A stretch of 17,945 nucleotides of DNA from Syntrophaceae bacterium UBA5619 (GCA_002424545.1 DIKL01000056.1:1-17945); one strand, 5' to 3'. Shown: positions 8,697 through 15,957, counted from the stretch's first letter. Notes: a model not told the origin generated them from the sequence alone. Program-made: numbers and translations.

Positions 8697-9317
8697 TTAT
8701 GACTCCTTCCGGGAGAGGAAGTGCTTCCGGAAACGGGGGGAACAAAATTCGGAAAAGACCTGGATCAGGCCGTCGCTGAAGTTGATATGGTTTCCCGAAC
8801 CGGCGACGCCGATCTTGAAGCCGAAGGAGATCTTGTCGGTAAAGCGGATGTCCAGCGGCTGTGAGACTTTTTCATGGAATTTCCGCAGGAACCAGGTTTC
8901 AAGTTCCGATTGTTTCACCAGGGGAAGGAGAACCTCGATGTGATGTTCGTGACCACCTTGGCGGCTGAAACCGGCAAGCAGATCCTCGATCATCTTTGCC
9001 AGGAATTCGCGGTCTCCCATGAGCGGCTTGAGGTTTTCCTCGATCACGGGATCGACGACGGCCTTCTCCAGACGTTCCTCGACCATAATGAGGAAATTTC
9101 GTGCCGCCGTATCCAGATCGACGTTCATCTGTTTCCGGAGGTTTTCAACTTCCCGCGTTGCGGTCTCCCGAACGCGTTGGGCTTCCGCTTCGGCGGCGGC
9201 AACGATTTTGCCGGCATCGTCCCGGGCCGTTTTCAGGAGATTTTCCGCCTCGGCCTTTGCGGGCGCAAGGACATTTTCCGTCAGTTCGCTCGTAATGTCT
9301 CCCAATGTTTTCGCCAT
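8697..9317 (-). CDS. atpE: V-type ATP synthase subunit E (peripheral stalk)
   Basis: Peripheral-stalk subunit that holds the head against rotation. The 206-aa product has an Ala/Glu/Lys-rich N-terminal coiled coil (about 15-80, for example LAPAKAEAENLLKTARDDA), like the long E-subunit helix, and a globular C-terminal domain ending in DGLIQVFSEFCSPRFRKHFL, which resembles the C-terminus of other E subunits. ATG at 9317 has AAGGGG six bases upstream; the frame stays open for 78 codons upstream, but that sequence is promoter region and has no coding character. It is the first gene of the operon, about 100 bases downstream of a predicted promoter. The partner stalk subunit G/H is not encoded in the cluster. 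Confidence 0.88.
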   Translation of the reverse strand: MAKTLGDITSELTENVLAPAKAEAENLLKTARDDAGKIVAAAEAEAQRVRETATREVENLRKQMNVDLDTAARNFLIMVEERLEKAVVDPVIEENLKPLMGDREFLAKMIEDLLAGFSRQGGHEHHIEVLLPLVKQSELETWFLRKFHEKVSQPLDIRFTDKISFGFKIGVAGSGNHINFSDGLIQVFSEFCSPRFRKHFLSRKES

Positions 9318-9421
9318 ATTGAACCCCTTCCGCTTTTCCCCCGCCCATCGGACGGGAAAATGGTCGATGATGGTATTTATAAAGATCAGAAAGCCGTTTG
9401 GGTCTTTTATTCCGCTGTGCT

Positions 9422-9450
9422 CTATAATAGAACTTAACCTCCTTTGCAAG
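9422..9450 (-). promoter_or_regulatory. Predicted sigma70-type promoter of the V-ATPase operon
   Basis: On the minus strand, TTGCAA (9450-9445) and TATAGA (9427-9422) are separated by 17 bases; each matches the consensus at four of six positions. This places the transcript start near 9415, giving a leader of about 100 bases before atpE. Two tandem TTTTTGACCGG elements lie immediately upstream of the -35 box. Prediction only. Confidence 0.5.
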
Positions 9451-9454
9451 GTTT

Positions 9455-9527
9455 TTTTGACCGGTTTTTGACCGGATCGCCGCGGGAGAGAGGAAGAAAG
9501 AATAAGTTGAAATATTTTTTTGACCGC
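9455..9527. repeat. Three direct copies of a TTTTTGACCG element between divergent promoters
   Basis: Read on the plus strand, TTTTTGACCGG occurs twice in tandem at 9455-9465 and 9466-9476, and TTTTTGACCG occurs again at 9518-9527 within a run of seven T. The tandem pair sits directly upstream of the atpE -35 box. The third copy lies between the -35 and -10 boxes of the opposite promoter. The arrangement suggests a shared operator, but no regulator gene is visible in the window. Confidence 0.5.
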
Positions 9528-9536
9528 CTTATGATC
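9508..9536 (+). promoter_or_regulatory. Predicted sigma70-type promoter of the cyclophilin-like/ferredoxin pair
   Basis: TTGAAA (9508-9513) and TATGAT (9531-9536) are separated by exactly 17 bases and each match the consensus at five of six positions, making this the best promoter-like site in the window. The transcript would start near 9543, about 48 bases before the ATG at 9591. Confidence 0.6.
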
Positions 9537-9590
9537 CGTCCGGACCGTCATCGGCGACGGGGCGGATCACTGAAACGAGAGGAGACATCC

Positions 9591-9965
9591 ATGACGACAC
9601 CGATCCGAATCATCGCCGGCAAGATCGTCGTCCAAGCGGAGTTGGACGACACGATGCTGGCCAAGAAGATCGCCGGGCATCTGCCCATCGAAACGACGCC
9701 GAACGAGTGGGGAGATGAATTCTATTTCGGCATCCCCGTCCGTTCCGGACTCGACGAAACGGCGACGACCAAGGTCAAAGTCGGCGATATCGGCTTCTGG
9801 CCGCCGGGAAACGCGATGGCCGTCTTCTTCGGCCCCACCCCGATGAGTTCGGGCGCCGATCCTGTCCCGGCAAGCGATGTCTGCCTGATCGGCCGGATCA
9901 CCGATGACGCGACCCTCCTGCGCAAGGCCAAAGGCGCCCGAAACATCCGGATCGAAAAAGCGTAA
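9591..9965 (+). CDS. Cyclophilin-like fold protein (DUF369 / TM1367-like)
   Basis: A 124-aa soluble protein of the cyclophilin-like family typified by Thermotoga TM1367. The core motif GDIGFWPPGNAMAVFFGPTP (about residues 64-83) and the following PVPASDVCLIGRI match that family closely. The fold is a small beta-barrel like cyclophilin, but prolyl isomerase activity has not, to my knowledge, been established for the family and the classical cyclophilin active-site arginine motif is not seen, so I assign no reaction. ATG at 9591 has AGGAGA upstream at good spacing. Its stop codon overlaps the start of the next gene as TAATG, so the two are almost certainly translated together and may act on a common target. 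It is divergent from the V-ATPase operon. Confidence 0.8.
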   Translation: MTTPIRIIAGKIVVQAELDDTMLAKKIAGHLPIETTPNEWGDEFYFGIPVRSGLDETATTKVKVGDIGFWPPGNAMAVFFGPTPMSSGADPVPASDVCLIGRITDDATLLRKAKGARNIRIEKA

Positions 9966-11248
9966 TGGCCCACCACACCATCAAATCGGAATACGCGGCC
10001 TTGACCGAACGGCTGAACCGTTTTCCACAGGGGGCGCCGCCGTCGGAGCTGCTCCGCCGGATCCTGTCGATCCTGTTCGACGAGCGGGAGGCCCTGCTCG
10101 TCTCCCTGTTGCCGATCAAGCCCTTCACCGTCCGCAAGGCGGCCGACATCTGGAAAATTCCGCTCCCCGAGGCCCAAAAAACGCTGGCCGCGCTGGCCGG
10201 CCGCGCCCTCCTTCTGGACATGGAAGACGACGAGGGGAAGCAAACCTACCTCTTGCCGCCCCCGATGGCCGGTTTTTTCGAGTTTTCCCTGATGCGGATC
10301 CGAGGCGACATCGATCAGAAGCTCCTGAGCGAGCTCTTCTACCAGTACCTGAACGTGGAGGAGGATTTCATCCGGAACCTCTTCACGGAAGGGGAGACGC
10401 AGTTGGGACGCGTTTTCGTACACGAGCCGTCGCTGACCGCCGATAACGCCCTTCACGTGCTGGATTACGAGCGGGCAAGCGAGGTGATCCGAAGCGCCTC
10501 CCACCGGGCGGTGGGGATCTGCTACTGCCGACACAAGATGGAGCATCTCGGCCGGGACTGCGCCGCGCCGAAGGAGATCTGCATGACCTTCGGCAACACG
10601 GCCCGATCGCTGATCCGCCACGGCTTCGCCCGCGGGATGGAAATCGCCGAGGGGCTGGATCTGCTGGGACAGGCCCACGAAAGCAACCTTGTCCAGTTCG
10701 GGGAAAACGTTCGCAGCCAGGTCAGTTTCATCTGCAACTGCTGCGGCTGCTGCTGCGAGGCGCTGATCGCCGCCCGCCGCTTCGGCTTCCTCCACCCGGT
10801 GCACACGACGAATTTCCTGCCCGAAATCCGCGAGGCGGACTGCACCGGCTGCGGGAAATGCGTTCGGATCTGCCCGGTCGAGGCGATGGGGCTCGTTTCG
10901 GCAAACGATCCCCGGCGGCCGAACCGGCAAAAGGCCAAGCTGGACGAGGAGATCTGCCTGGGCTGCGGCCTCTGCGTCCGGTCCTGCACGACGAACGCCG
11001 TCACATTGAAGCCCAGGTCGGAGCGGGTGATCACGCCGCTCAACTCCACCCACCGGGCGGTCGTCATGGCGATCGAACGGGGAAAGCTCCAGCACCTGAT
11101 CTTCGACAACCGCGCCCTCTTCAGCCACCGGGCGATGGCGGCGATTCTCGGCGTCATCCTGAAACTTCCGCCGGTCAAGCAGGCGATGGCCGGCCGTCAG
11201 ATGAAGTCGCGGTATCTGGAGGCGCTGATCACCCGCTTCCGGGTCTGA
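9965..11248 (+). CDS. Winged-helix / cysteine-rich 2x[4Fe-4S] ferredoxin-domain protein
   Basis: A 427-aa soluble iron-sulfur protein of unknown reaction. Residues about 40-95 look like a winged-helix domain (VRKAADIWKIPLPEAQKTLAAL followed by a basic/beta wing). The middle region has conserved cysteines C186 and C188 (CYC), C199 and C206, and then an unusual cluster CNCCGCCC at 257-264. Two classical [4Fe-4S] binding motifs follow: C293, C296, C299, C303-P and C331, C334, C337, C341. The C-terminus (about 385-427) is basic and helical. Such proteins occur in anaerobes, especially sulfate reducers and syntrophs. They are annotated only as 4Fe-4S dicluster proteins; redox sensing or electron delivery are both possible. 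The start ATG overlaps the preceding stop by one base. It is convergent with the next gene across a 27-bp gap in which no terminator is visible. Confidence 0.85.
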   Translation: MAHHTIKSEYAALTERLNRFPQGAPPSELLRRILSILFDEREALLVSLLPIKPFTVRKAADIWKIPLPEAQKTLAALAGRALLLDMEDDEGKQTYLLPPPMAGFFEFSLMRIRGDIDQKLLSELFYQYLNVEEDFIRNLFTEGETQLGRVFVHEPSLTADNALHVLDYERASEVIRSASHRAVGICYCRHKMEHLGRDCAAPKEICMTFGNTARSLIRHGFARGMEIAEGLDLLGQAHESNLVQFGENVRSQVSFICNCCGCCCEALIAARRFGFLHPVHTTNFLPEIREADCTGCGKCVRICPVEAMGLVSANDPRRPNRQKAKLDEEICLGCGLCVRSCTTNAVTLKPRSERVITPLNSTHRAVVMAIERGKLQHLIFDNRALFSHRAMAAILGVILKLPPVKQAMAGRQMKSRYLEALITRFRV

Positions 11249-11275
11249 AAGAGAGACAACCGGGAAGGACTCGGC

Positions 11276-12442
11276 TTACGGAAACTCCGCCCGAAACAAA
11301 TCGATGAGCTTCGATTTATCTTCAAAGCCGATGCCCGGCACGGCCGGGAGTTCGATGTAGCCGTCCACGATCGGCGTGCTGTCGGCGAATCCGCCGAAGG
11401 GAGCGAAGACCCGGGGATAGGATTCATTGCCCCCCAGTCCCAGACCGGCCGCGAGATTGAGGGCGAACTGATGGCCGCCGTGGGGAATGCAGCGGCGCGG
11501 AGACCATCCTTGCGCCTTCAACGCCTCCTGCATCCTGAGGTATTCGACCAGCCCGTAGGAGAGAACGGGATCCATCTGCAGAACGTCCCGGTCGGGGCGC
11601 AGGCCGCCGTGGCGCAGCAGGTTCCGCATATCCTGGAAGGAAAAGAGGTTCTCGCCCGTCGCCAGCGGTCCCTCGTAGCCCTGGGCCAGTTCCGCATGGG
11701 AGGCGTAGTCGAGGGGATCGAGCGGCTCCTCGTACCAGCGGAGGCCGATGGATTCCATGGCCTCGCCGTAGGCCGCGGCCGTCGGCAGGTCGAACCGGCC
11801 GTTCGCATCCACCGCCAGCCTCTCCCCTTTGCCGACCAGATCGACCACACTGGCGATGCGACGCAGATCTTCCTGAAGATCGGCTCCACCGATCTTCATC
11901 TTCACGACGGCGTAGCCCATATCGAGATAGCCCTGCATCTCCGCCTTGAGCGCGTCGAGATCTTTTCCGGGATAGTAATAACCGCCCGCCGCATAGACGA
12001 ACACCTTTTCATCCGCCTGGCCGTTGCGATACCGGTCCGCGAGCAGTCGGTAGAGAGGCTTGCCCTCGATCTTGGCGACCGCGTCCCAGACGGCCATGTC
12101 GACGACCCCGACGGCCACCGACCGTTCGCCGTGCCCCCCCGGCTTTTCGTTCGCCATCATCACGTCCCAGATGCGAAAGGGGTCCAGGTTGTCGCCCTCC
12201 GGACGGATCAGCCCTTGGGGATCGGCCGCCATGATCCTCGGGATGAACCGTTCGCGGAGCAGGGCGCCCTGGGCGTAGCGCCCGTTCGAATTGAACCCGT
12301 AGCCGACGACCGGACGTCCATCCCGGACGACGTCCGTGGTCAGGGCCAGCACGGAGACGGTCATCTTGCTGAAGTCGATGTAGGCGTTGCGGATCTCCGA
12401 GGCAATGGATACGGTCTTTTCCCGAATGTCTACGATACGCAT
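11276..12442 (-). CDS. tarD: D(-)-tartrate dehydratase, enolase superfamily
   Basis: Dehydrates D-tartrate to oxaloacetate using an active-site Mg2+. The 388-aa sequence follows the Bradyrhizobium TarD sequence, as I remember it, almost throughout: IRNAYIDFSKMTVS, VVGYGFNSNGRYAQG, NEKPGGHGERSVAVG and CIPHGGHQ. Catalytic positions are all present: K181/K183 (KMK), metal ligands D212, E238 and E264, D291, and H321. Numbering is within one of TarD, and the length is nearly the same. ATG at 12442 has GGAGG six bases upstream; longer in-frame starts lack this and lack similarity. It is transcribed away from tctB across a 344-bp control region with a candidate operator. Specificity for D-tartrate over other acid sugars is inferred from the similarity and from the neighbouring tartrate/malate dehydrogenase and organic-acid transporters. 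Confidence 0.92.
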   Translation of the reverse strand: MRIVDIREKTVSIASEIRNAYIDFSKMTVSVLALTTDVVRDGRPVVGYGFNSNGRYAQGALLRERFIPRIMAADPQGLIRPEGDNLDPFRIWDVMMANEKPGGHGERSVAVGVVDMAVWDAVAKIEGKPLYRLLADRYRNGQADEKVFVYAAGGYYYPGKDLDALKAEMQGYLDMGYAVVKMKIGGADLQEDLRRIASVVDLVGKGERLAVDANGRFDLPTAAAYGEAMESIGLRWYEEPLDPLDYASHAELAQGYEGPLATGENLFSFQDMRNLLRHGGLRPDRDVLQMDPVLSYGLVEYLRMQEALKAQGWSPRRCIPHGGHQFALNLAAGLGLGGNESYPRVFAPFGGFADSTPIVDGYIELPAVPGIGFEDKSKLIDLFRAEFP

Positions 12443-12786
12443 GGGTCTCCTCCCGATTTCACTCTTTCCGTGATTCGCAGTGTTTCCATCCGGATCCTGC
12501 AAATGCTCTTCAATGCTGCAATATCGATTTCTGTGCTGTTTACCGGTCCATAGCACAACGGTCCGGGGGCGTCAACAAAAGGGTGTCTTCGAATGGCCAG
12601 CCTCCATTCAGGGAACAACTAAGGGCTTTACGGGGGGGAAAATCTGTGGTAGCAATGCGCCGAACACGGCAGACTCAACCCCATCATGTGGCCTTTCCCG
12701 GCAATGGGTCGATTGGAAGCAAAGACGGCGAATTCATTCTTATAAGGCGCAGTGCTCCGGAACACGCATCGTACAGGGAGGCGGTT
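12443..12786. other. Divergent intergenic region between tarD and tctB
   Basis: No gene is supported in these 344 bases; the open frames across it lack similarity and ribosome sites. It must hold the promoters for tarD (leftward) and the tct operon (rightward), but no pair of good -35/-10 boxes stands out on either strand. Its clearest structure is an imperfect dyad at 12532-12557, described separately. A run of seven G followed by AAAA (12632-12642) is also present, without an obvious role. Confidence 0.6.
12532..12557. promoter_or_regulatory. Candidate operator: 26-bp imperfect palindrome
   Basis: The arms TGTGCT and AGCACA flank a centre containing ACCGGT; 10 of 13 base pairs across the dyad are complementary. 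The site is 90 bp upstream of tarD and 230 bp upstream of tctB, suitable for a dimeric regulator (GntR, LysR or IclR type) controlling the divergent genes. No regulator gene lies in the window. Confidence 0.4.
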
Positions 12787-13251
12787 GTGAAGACACAGAG
12801 GAATGCGGATATCGTCTTGGGGTGTCTGTTCGCCCTGTTCGGCATCCTGATCATCTACGCATCGACCATGATCACCAGCGGCACCCCGCATAAACTGCCG
12901 CCCAAAACCTTCCCGATGGTGGTCGGCATCCTGCTGCTGATCTGCGGAAGCGCGCTTGCCGTGAAATCCTGGAGCATCCGGGAGGCGGATCTCGCCATCA
13001 AATGGCCGGACCGGGAGGGAGTCCGGACGATCCTGGTCGTCCTTGCGAGCATCACCGGTTACATTCTTCTGCTCAACCCACTCGGGCTGCCGATCGCCTC
13101 ATTCCTCTACATCGCCTTTTCGATCTGGTACCTGAAGCGTTCGAAATGGCTTTTGGCAATCGTGATCAGCGCGGTCACCGCGGCGATCTCTTATTTTCTG
13201 TTCATCCGTCTGCTGGCGCTGTCGTTCCCGGCAGGTCCCTTCCTCGAATAG
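12787..13251 (+). CDS. tctB: Tripartite tricarboxylate transporter small permease subunit TctB
   Basis: Small membrane subunit of a TTT-family secondary transporter, which works with TctA and the periplasmic binding protein TctC. The 154-aa protein has four hydrophobic segments at about residues 9-27, 42-60, 77-97 and 113-137, with the PKTFPMVVGILLLICG segment characteristic of TctB. The start is GTG at 12787, five bases after GGGAGG; it gives the usual N-terminus in which a short polar stretch (KTQRNAD) precedes the first helix. An upstream in-frame ATG at 12655 would add 44 residues that do not resemble the family. The gene is nine bases from tctA. Confidence 0.88.
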   Translation: MKTQRNADIVLGCLFALFGILIIYASTMITSGTPHKLPPKTFPMVVGILLLICGSALAVKSWSIREADLAIKWPDREGVRTILVVLASITGYILLLNPLGLPIASFLYIAFSIWYLKRSKWLLAIVISAVTAAISYFLFIRLLALSFPAGPFLE

Positions 13252-13260
13252 GAGAACATT

Positions 13261-14772
13261 ATGGGGTTTTCCTTTGAGTACCTCTTCCAGGGATTCGGGA
13301 TCGCACTGACCTGGCAGAATCTCTTCTGGGCCGCGCTGGGCTGTTTCATCGGAACACTGGTCGGCGTCCTTCCCGGCATCGGTCCCGTCTCCGGGATCGC
13401 GATCCTGCTCCCGTTGACGACGGTGCTTCCCCCGACTTCGGCGATCATCATGATGGCGTCGATCTACTATGGCGCGATGTACGGAGGTTCGACGACCGCG
13501 ATCGTCGTCAACATCCCCGGGGAGGCCTCCTCCGTCCCGACCGCAATGGAAGGCTACGAGCTGGCCAAGCAGGGCCGGGCCGGGCCGGCCCTGGCCATCG
13601 CGGCCATCGCCTCCTTTGTCGCCGGAACGATCAGCGTGATCGCGCTGACCTTTTTCGCCCCGACGCTGGCCCAGTTTGCCGTCGTCTTCGGCCCTCCGGA
13701 GTATTTCGCGCTGATGTTCATGGGACTGAGCCTGGTAATCAGTCTCTCGGGCCGCGCCCTGCTGAAGGGGATCATCTCGATGGCCCTGGGGCTCACGGCC
13801 GGCCTGATCGGCCAGGACCCGCTCACCGGGGCGGAGCGGTTGACCTTCGGATCCGTCACGCTGACGGTCGGCGTCGATTTCATCGCCATCATCGTGGGGC
13901 TGTTTGCCATCAGCGAGGTGATGATCAATGTGGAGCAGCGTCTCGCCTCCATCAGCAAGATGGAGGTCAAGAGCTGGATGCCGACCTGGGCCGATATCCT
14001 GTATTGCAAGGGGGCCATGCTTCGCTCCTCCACGGTCGGGTTCCTGCTGGGGCTCCTTCCGGGATGCGCCCCGTCGGTCACCTCCTTTGTGGCCTATGAT
14101 GTCGAGAAAAGGTTCTCCAAGCATCCGGAACGGTTCAGCCACGGCGCGATGGACGGGCTCGCCGCCACGGAGGCGTCGAACAACGCGACCTCCACCGCCG
14201 GGTTTGTGCCTCTCTTCTCTTTCGGGCTTCCCACCGCGCCGTCGATGGCGGTCCTTCTCGGAGGGCTGATGATGTACGGCCTCCAGCCCGGGCCGATGCT
14301 CTTCGTCCAGAATCCCGATTTCGTCTGGGCGGTCATCGCCAGCATGTACATCGGCAACGTCATGCTCCTTGTCCTCAACCTGCCGCTGATCGGGGTATGG
14401 GTCCGGATCGTCCGCATCCCGTTCTACATTCTGGGGCCGCTGATCGTCTTTTGCGCCCTCGTCGGGACCTACAGCGTCCGGTTCCAGACCTTCGACATCT
14501 GGATTATGCTCCTCTTCGGCGTGATCGGATACTTCATGCGGAAGCTCGGCTACCCCATCGCCCCGATGGTCCTGGCGAGCGTCCTGGCGCAGATGCTGGA
14601 GACGTCCCTCGGGCAGTCGCTGCTGATCTCGTGGGGGTCACCGTGGATCTTCTTTACCCGTCCCATCTCCGCGGTCTTCATGGCGCTGGCCTTCCTCTCC
14701 ATCGGGCGGGGGGTCTGGGCCCAGATCAGAGCCAAAGCCCCCGAGGTCGTCACGGATGATGCGGATTATTGA
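13261..14772 (+). CDS. tctA: Tripartite tricarboxylate transporter large permease subunit TctA
   Basis: Main transport subunit of the TTT system, expected to carry a di- or tricarboxylate across the inner membrane with a cation. The 503-aa length is typical and about eleven to twelve hydrophobic helices are visible. Family hallmarks include GTLVGVLPGIGPVSGIA (about 31-47), YYGAMYGGSTTAIVVNIPGE (about 69-88) and a second, internal-repeat version GLLPGCAPSVTSF (about 265-277), followed by GLAATEASNNA. ATG at 13261 has AGGAGA at good spacing. The order tctB-tctA-tctC differs from the more familiar C-B-A order. Substrate cannot be read from the sequence; tartrate or a related hydroxy-acid is suggested by the flanking enzymes. 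Confidence 0.93.
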   Translation: MGFSFEYLFQGFGIALTWQNLFWAALGCFIGTLVGVLPGIGPVSGIAILLPLTTVLPPTSAIIMMASIYYGAMYGGSTTAIVVNIPGEASSVPTAMEGYELAKQGRAGPALAIAAIASFVAGTISVIALTFFAPTLAQFAVVFGPPEYFALMFMGLSLVISLSGRALLKGIISMALGLTAGLIGQDPLTGAERLTFGSVTLTVGVDFIAIIVGLFAISEVMINVEQRLASISKMEVKSWMPTWADILYCKGAMLRSSTVGFLLGLLPGCAPSVTSFVAYDVEKRFSKHPERFSHGAMDGLAATEASNNATSTAGFVPLFSFGLPTAPSMAVLLGGLMMYGLQPGPMLFVQNPDFVWAVIASMYIGNVMLLVLNLPLIGVWVRIVRIPFYILGPLIVFCALVGTYSVRFQTFDIWIMLLFGVIGYFMRKLGYPIAPMVLASVLAQMLETSLGQSLLISWGSPWIFFTRPISAVFMALAFLSIGRGVWAQIRAKAPEVVTDDADY

Positions 14773-14867
14773 GCCGGAGGGAAAACGGAACGGTTTTTTA
14801 TTCGCGCAGCCCGCAACAGCGGTTGAGAAGATGCATCCCGTCCGCAGTGCGGGTGGATTTACAAAGG

Positions 14868-14891
14868 GATGTCCGAGGAATGCAGGACATC
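14868..14891 (+). other. Inverted repeat upstream of tctC
   Basis: GATGTCC (14868-14874) and GGACATC (14885-14891) form a perfect 7-bp stem with a 10-base loop, ending 34 bases before the tctC ATG in the 153-bp tctA-tctC spacer. It is not followed by a T-run, so it is more likely an mRNA 5'-stability or processing structure, or an operator, than a terminator. Confidence 0.4.
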
Positions 14892-14925
14892 GAAATCAAA
14901 TCAACGATCAATGAGGAGGGAAGAG

Positions 14926-15897
14926 ATGAAAAGGATTGCCATTGGTTTTATCGTTCTCTGTGCCGTCGTTTCACTGGTTCTGGTCGCTTCGGCCACCGCG
15001 GCGGACAAGTTCCCGAGCAAACGCATCACCTACAAAATCTGCTTCAATCCCGGCGGTGAGTCGGATATCACCGCCCGGTTTCAGGAGGCGGCCCTGAAGA
15101 AGGCCCTCGGCGTCGATGTCGCCATCACCTACCAGGTCGGCGGCGGCGGGGCGCTCTGCTGGGCGGAGCTGACCCGGACCAAGCCCGACGGTTACACGAT
15201 CGCCGGCCACAACCTGCCCCATACGGTCGTCCAGCCGATGGAGATGGGCAATGCCGGGTACAAGACGCTGGATCTCAAGCAGATCTATATGTTCGAAAGC
15301 ACGCCGGATGTCCTGTTCGTCCGCAAGGACAGCCCGTACAAGACCCTGAAAGACTTCGTCGAGGCCGCCAAAAAGCAGCCCGCCGGCGTCTTCACCTGCG
15401 GGGGCAGCGCCAGTTCTTCGGCGAACGATCTGGGAACCAGCATGCTCAACAAGGCCGCGGGCATCAAGCTGACCTACATCCCCTTCGGCGGGACCGGTTC
15501 GGCGATCCCCGCCCTTCTGGGCGGTCATGTCACCGCGCTGATGAGCTATTCCACAATGGCGGTCCAGCAAAAGGATCAGTTCCGCGCGCTGGCCATCGCC
15601 ACAGAGAAACGGATGGAGATTCTTCCCGACCTGCCGACCTTCCGGGAACAGGGATACGATGTCGTGGAAGGCGCCTATCGCGGTGTCGCCGCGCCTCCGG
15701 GAACGCCGGATGAGATCGTCAAGATCCTCGCCGATGCCTTCGAAAAGGTCATGAAGGACCCGGAGGTCAAGAAGAAGATGGACGCCAACGCCTTCAAGAC
15801 GGAGTTCATGGGCCCCGAAGAATCCCTGGCCCTGGTCAAGAAAAAGATGGTGGAGTACGAAGCCATCATGAAGGAGTTGGGGCGGATCAAAAAATAG
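14926..15897 (+). CDS. tctC: Tripartite tricarboxylate transporter substrate-binding protein TctC
   Basis: Periplasmic solute-binding protein that captures the substrate for TctAB. The 323-aa precursor has a Sec signal peptide (MKR, hydrophobic 4-23, cleavage probably after ATA or ATAA, residues 25-26) and a mature N-terminus DKFPSKRITY like the FPSKPI start of the family. NPGGESDITARF corresponds to the ligand-contacting PGG-x-D-x-x-AR segment. Later family features are VGGGGALCWAEL, PDGYT, YIPFGGTGSAIPALLGGHVTAL and APPGTPDEIV. ATG at 14926 is preceded by GGAGGG at five bases; an upstream ATG at 14911 would disturb the signal peptide. The gene is flanked by an inverted repeat upstream and a strong hairpin downstream. 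It lacks a lipobox, so it is expected to be free in the periplasm. Confidence 0.92.
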   Translation: MKRIAIGFIVLCAVVSLVLVASATAADKFPSKRITYKICFNPGGESDITARFQEAALKKALGVDVAITYQVGGGGALCWAELTRTKPDGYTIAGHNLPHTVVQPMEMGNAGYKTLDLKQIYMFESTPDVLFVRKDSPYKTLKDFVEAAKKQPAGVFTCGGSASSSANDLGTSMLNKAAGIKLTYIPFGGTGSAIPALLGGHVTALMSYSTMAVQQKDQFRALAIATEKRMEILPDLPTFREQGYDVVEGAYRGVAAPPGTPDEIVKILADAFEKVMKDPEVKKKMDANAFKTEFMGPEESLALVKKKMVEYEAIMKELGRIKK

Positions 15898-15906
15898 AAA
15901 AATGCG

Positions 15907-15942
15907 TTTTGTCTCCCCGTCCCTCCGGATGGGGAGACAAAA
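15907..15942 (+). other. Strong intercistronic hairpin after tctC
   Basis: A 16-bp stem (15907-15922 with 15927-15942, one G-T pair) closes a four-base CTCC loop, with an outer TTTTGTCTCCCC / GGGGAGACAAAA. It lies 10 bases after the tctC stop and ends 15 bases before the next ATG. On the plus strand it is followed by AA then GC, not a T-run, so it does not look like a simple intrinsic terminator. It more likely protects or attenuates the message so that the binding protein is made in excess. Confidence 0.6.
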
Positions 15943-15957
15943 AAGCAAGGAGCGCCA

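Noticed and set aside
12690..12725. sigma54-like TGG...GGCAA site upstream of tctB
   Set aside because: The GG to GC spacing is nine bases rather than ten and the flanking bases fit poorly.
12720..12760. TATAAG as a -10 box for tctB
   Set aside because: No acceptable -35 hexamer occurs 16-18 bases upstream; the nearest TTGGAA is 22 bases away.
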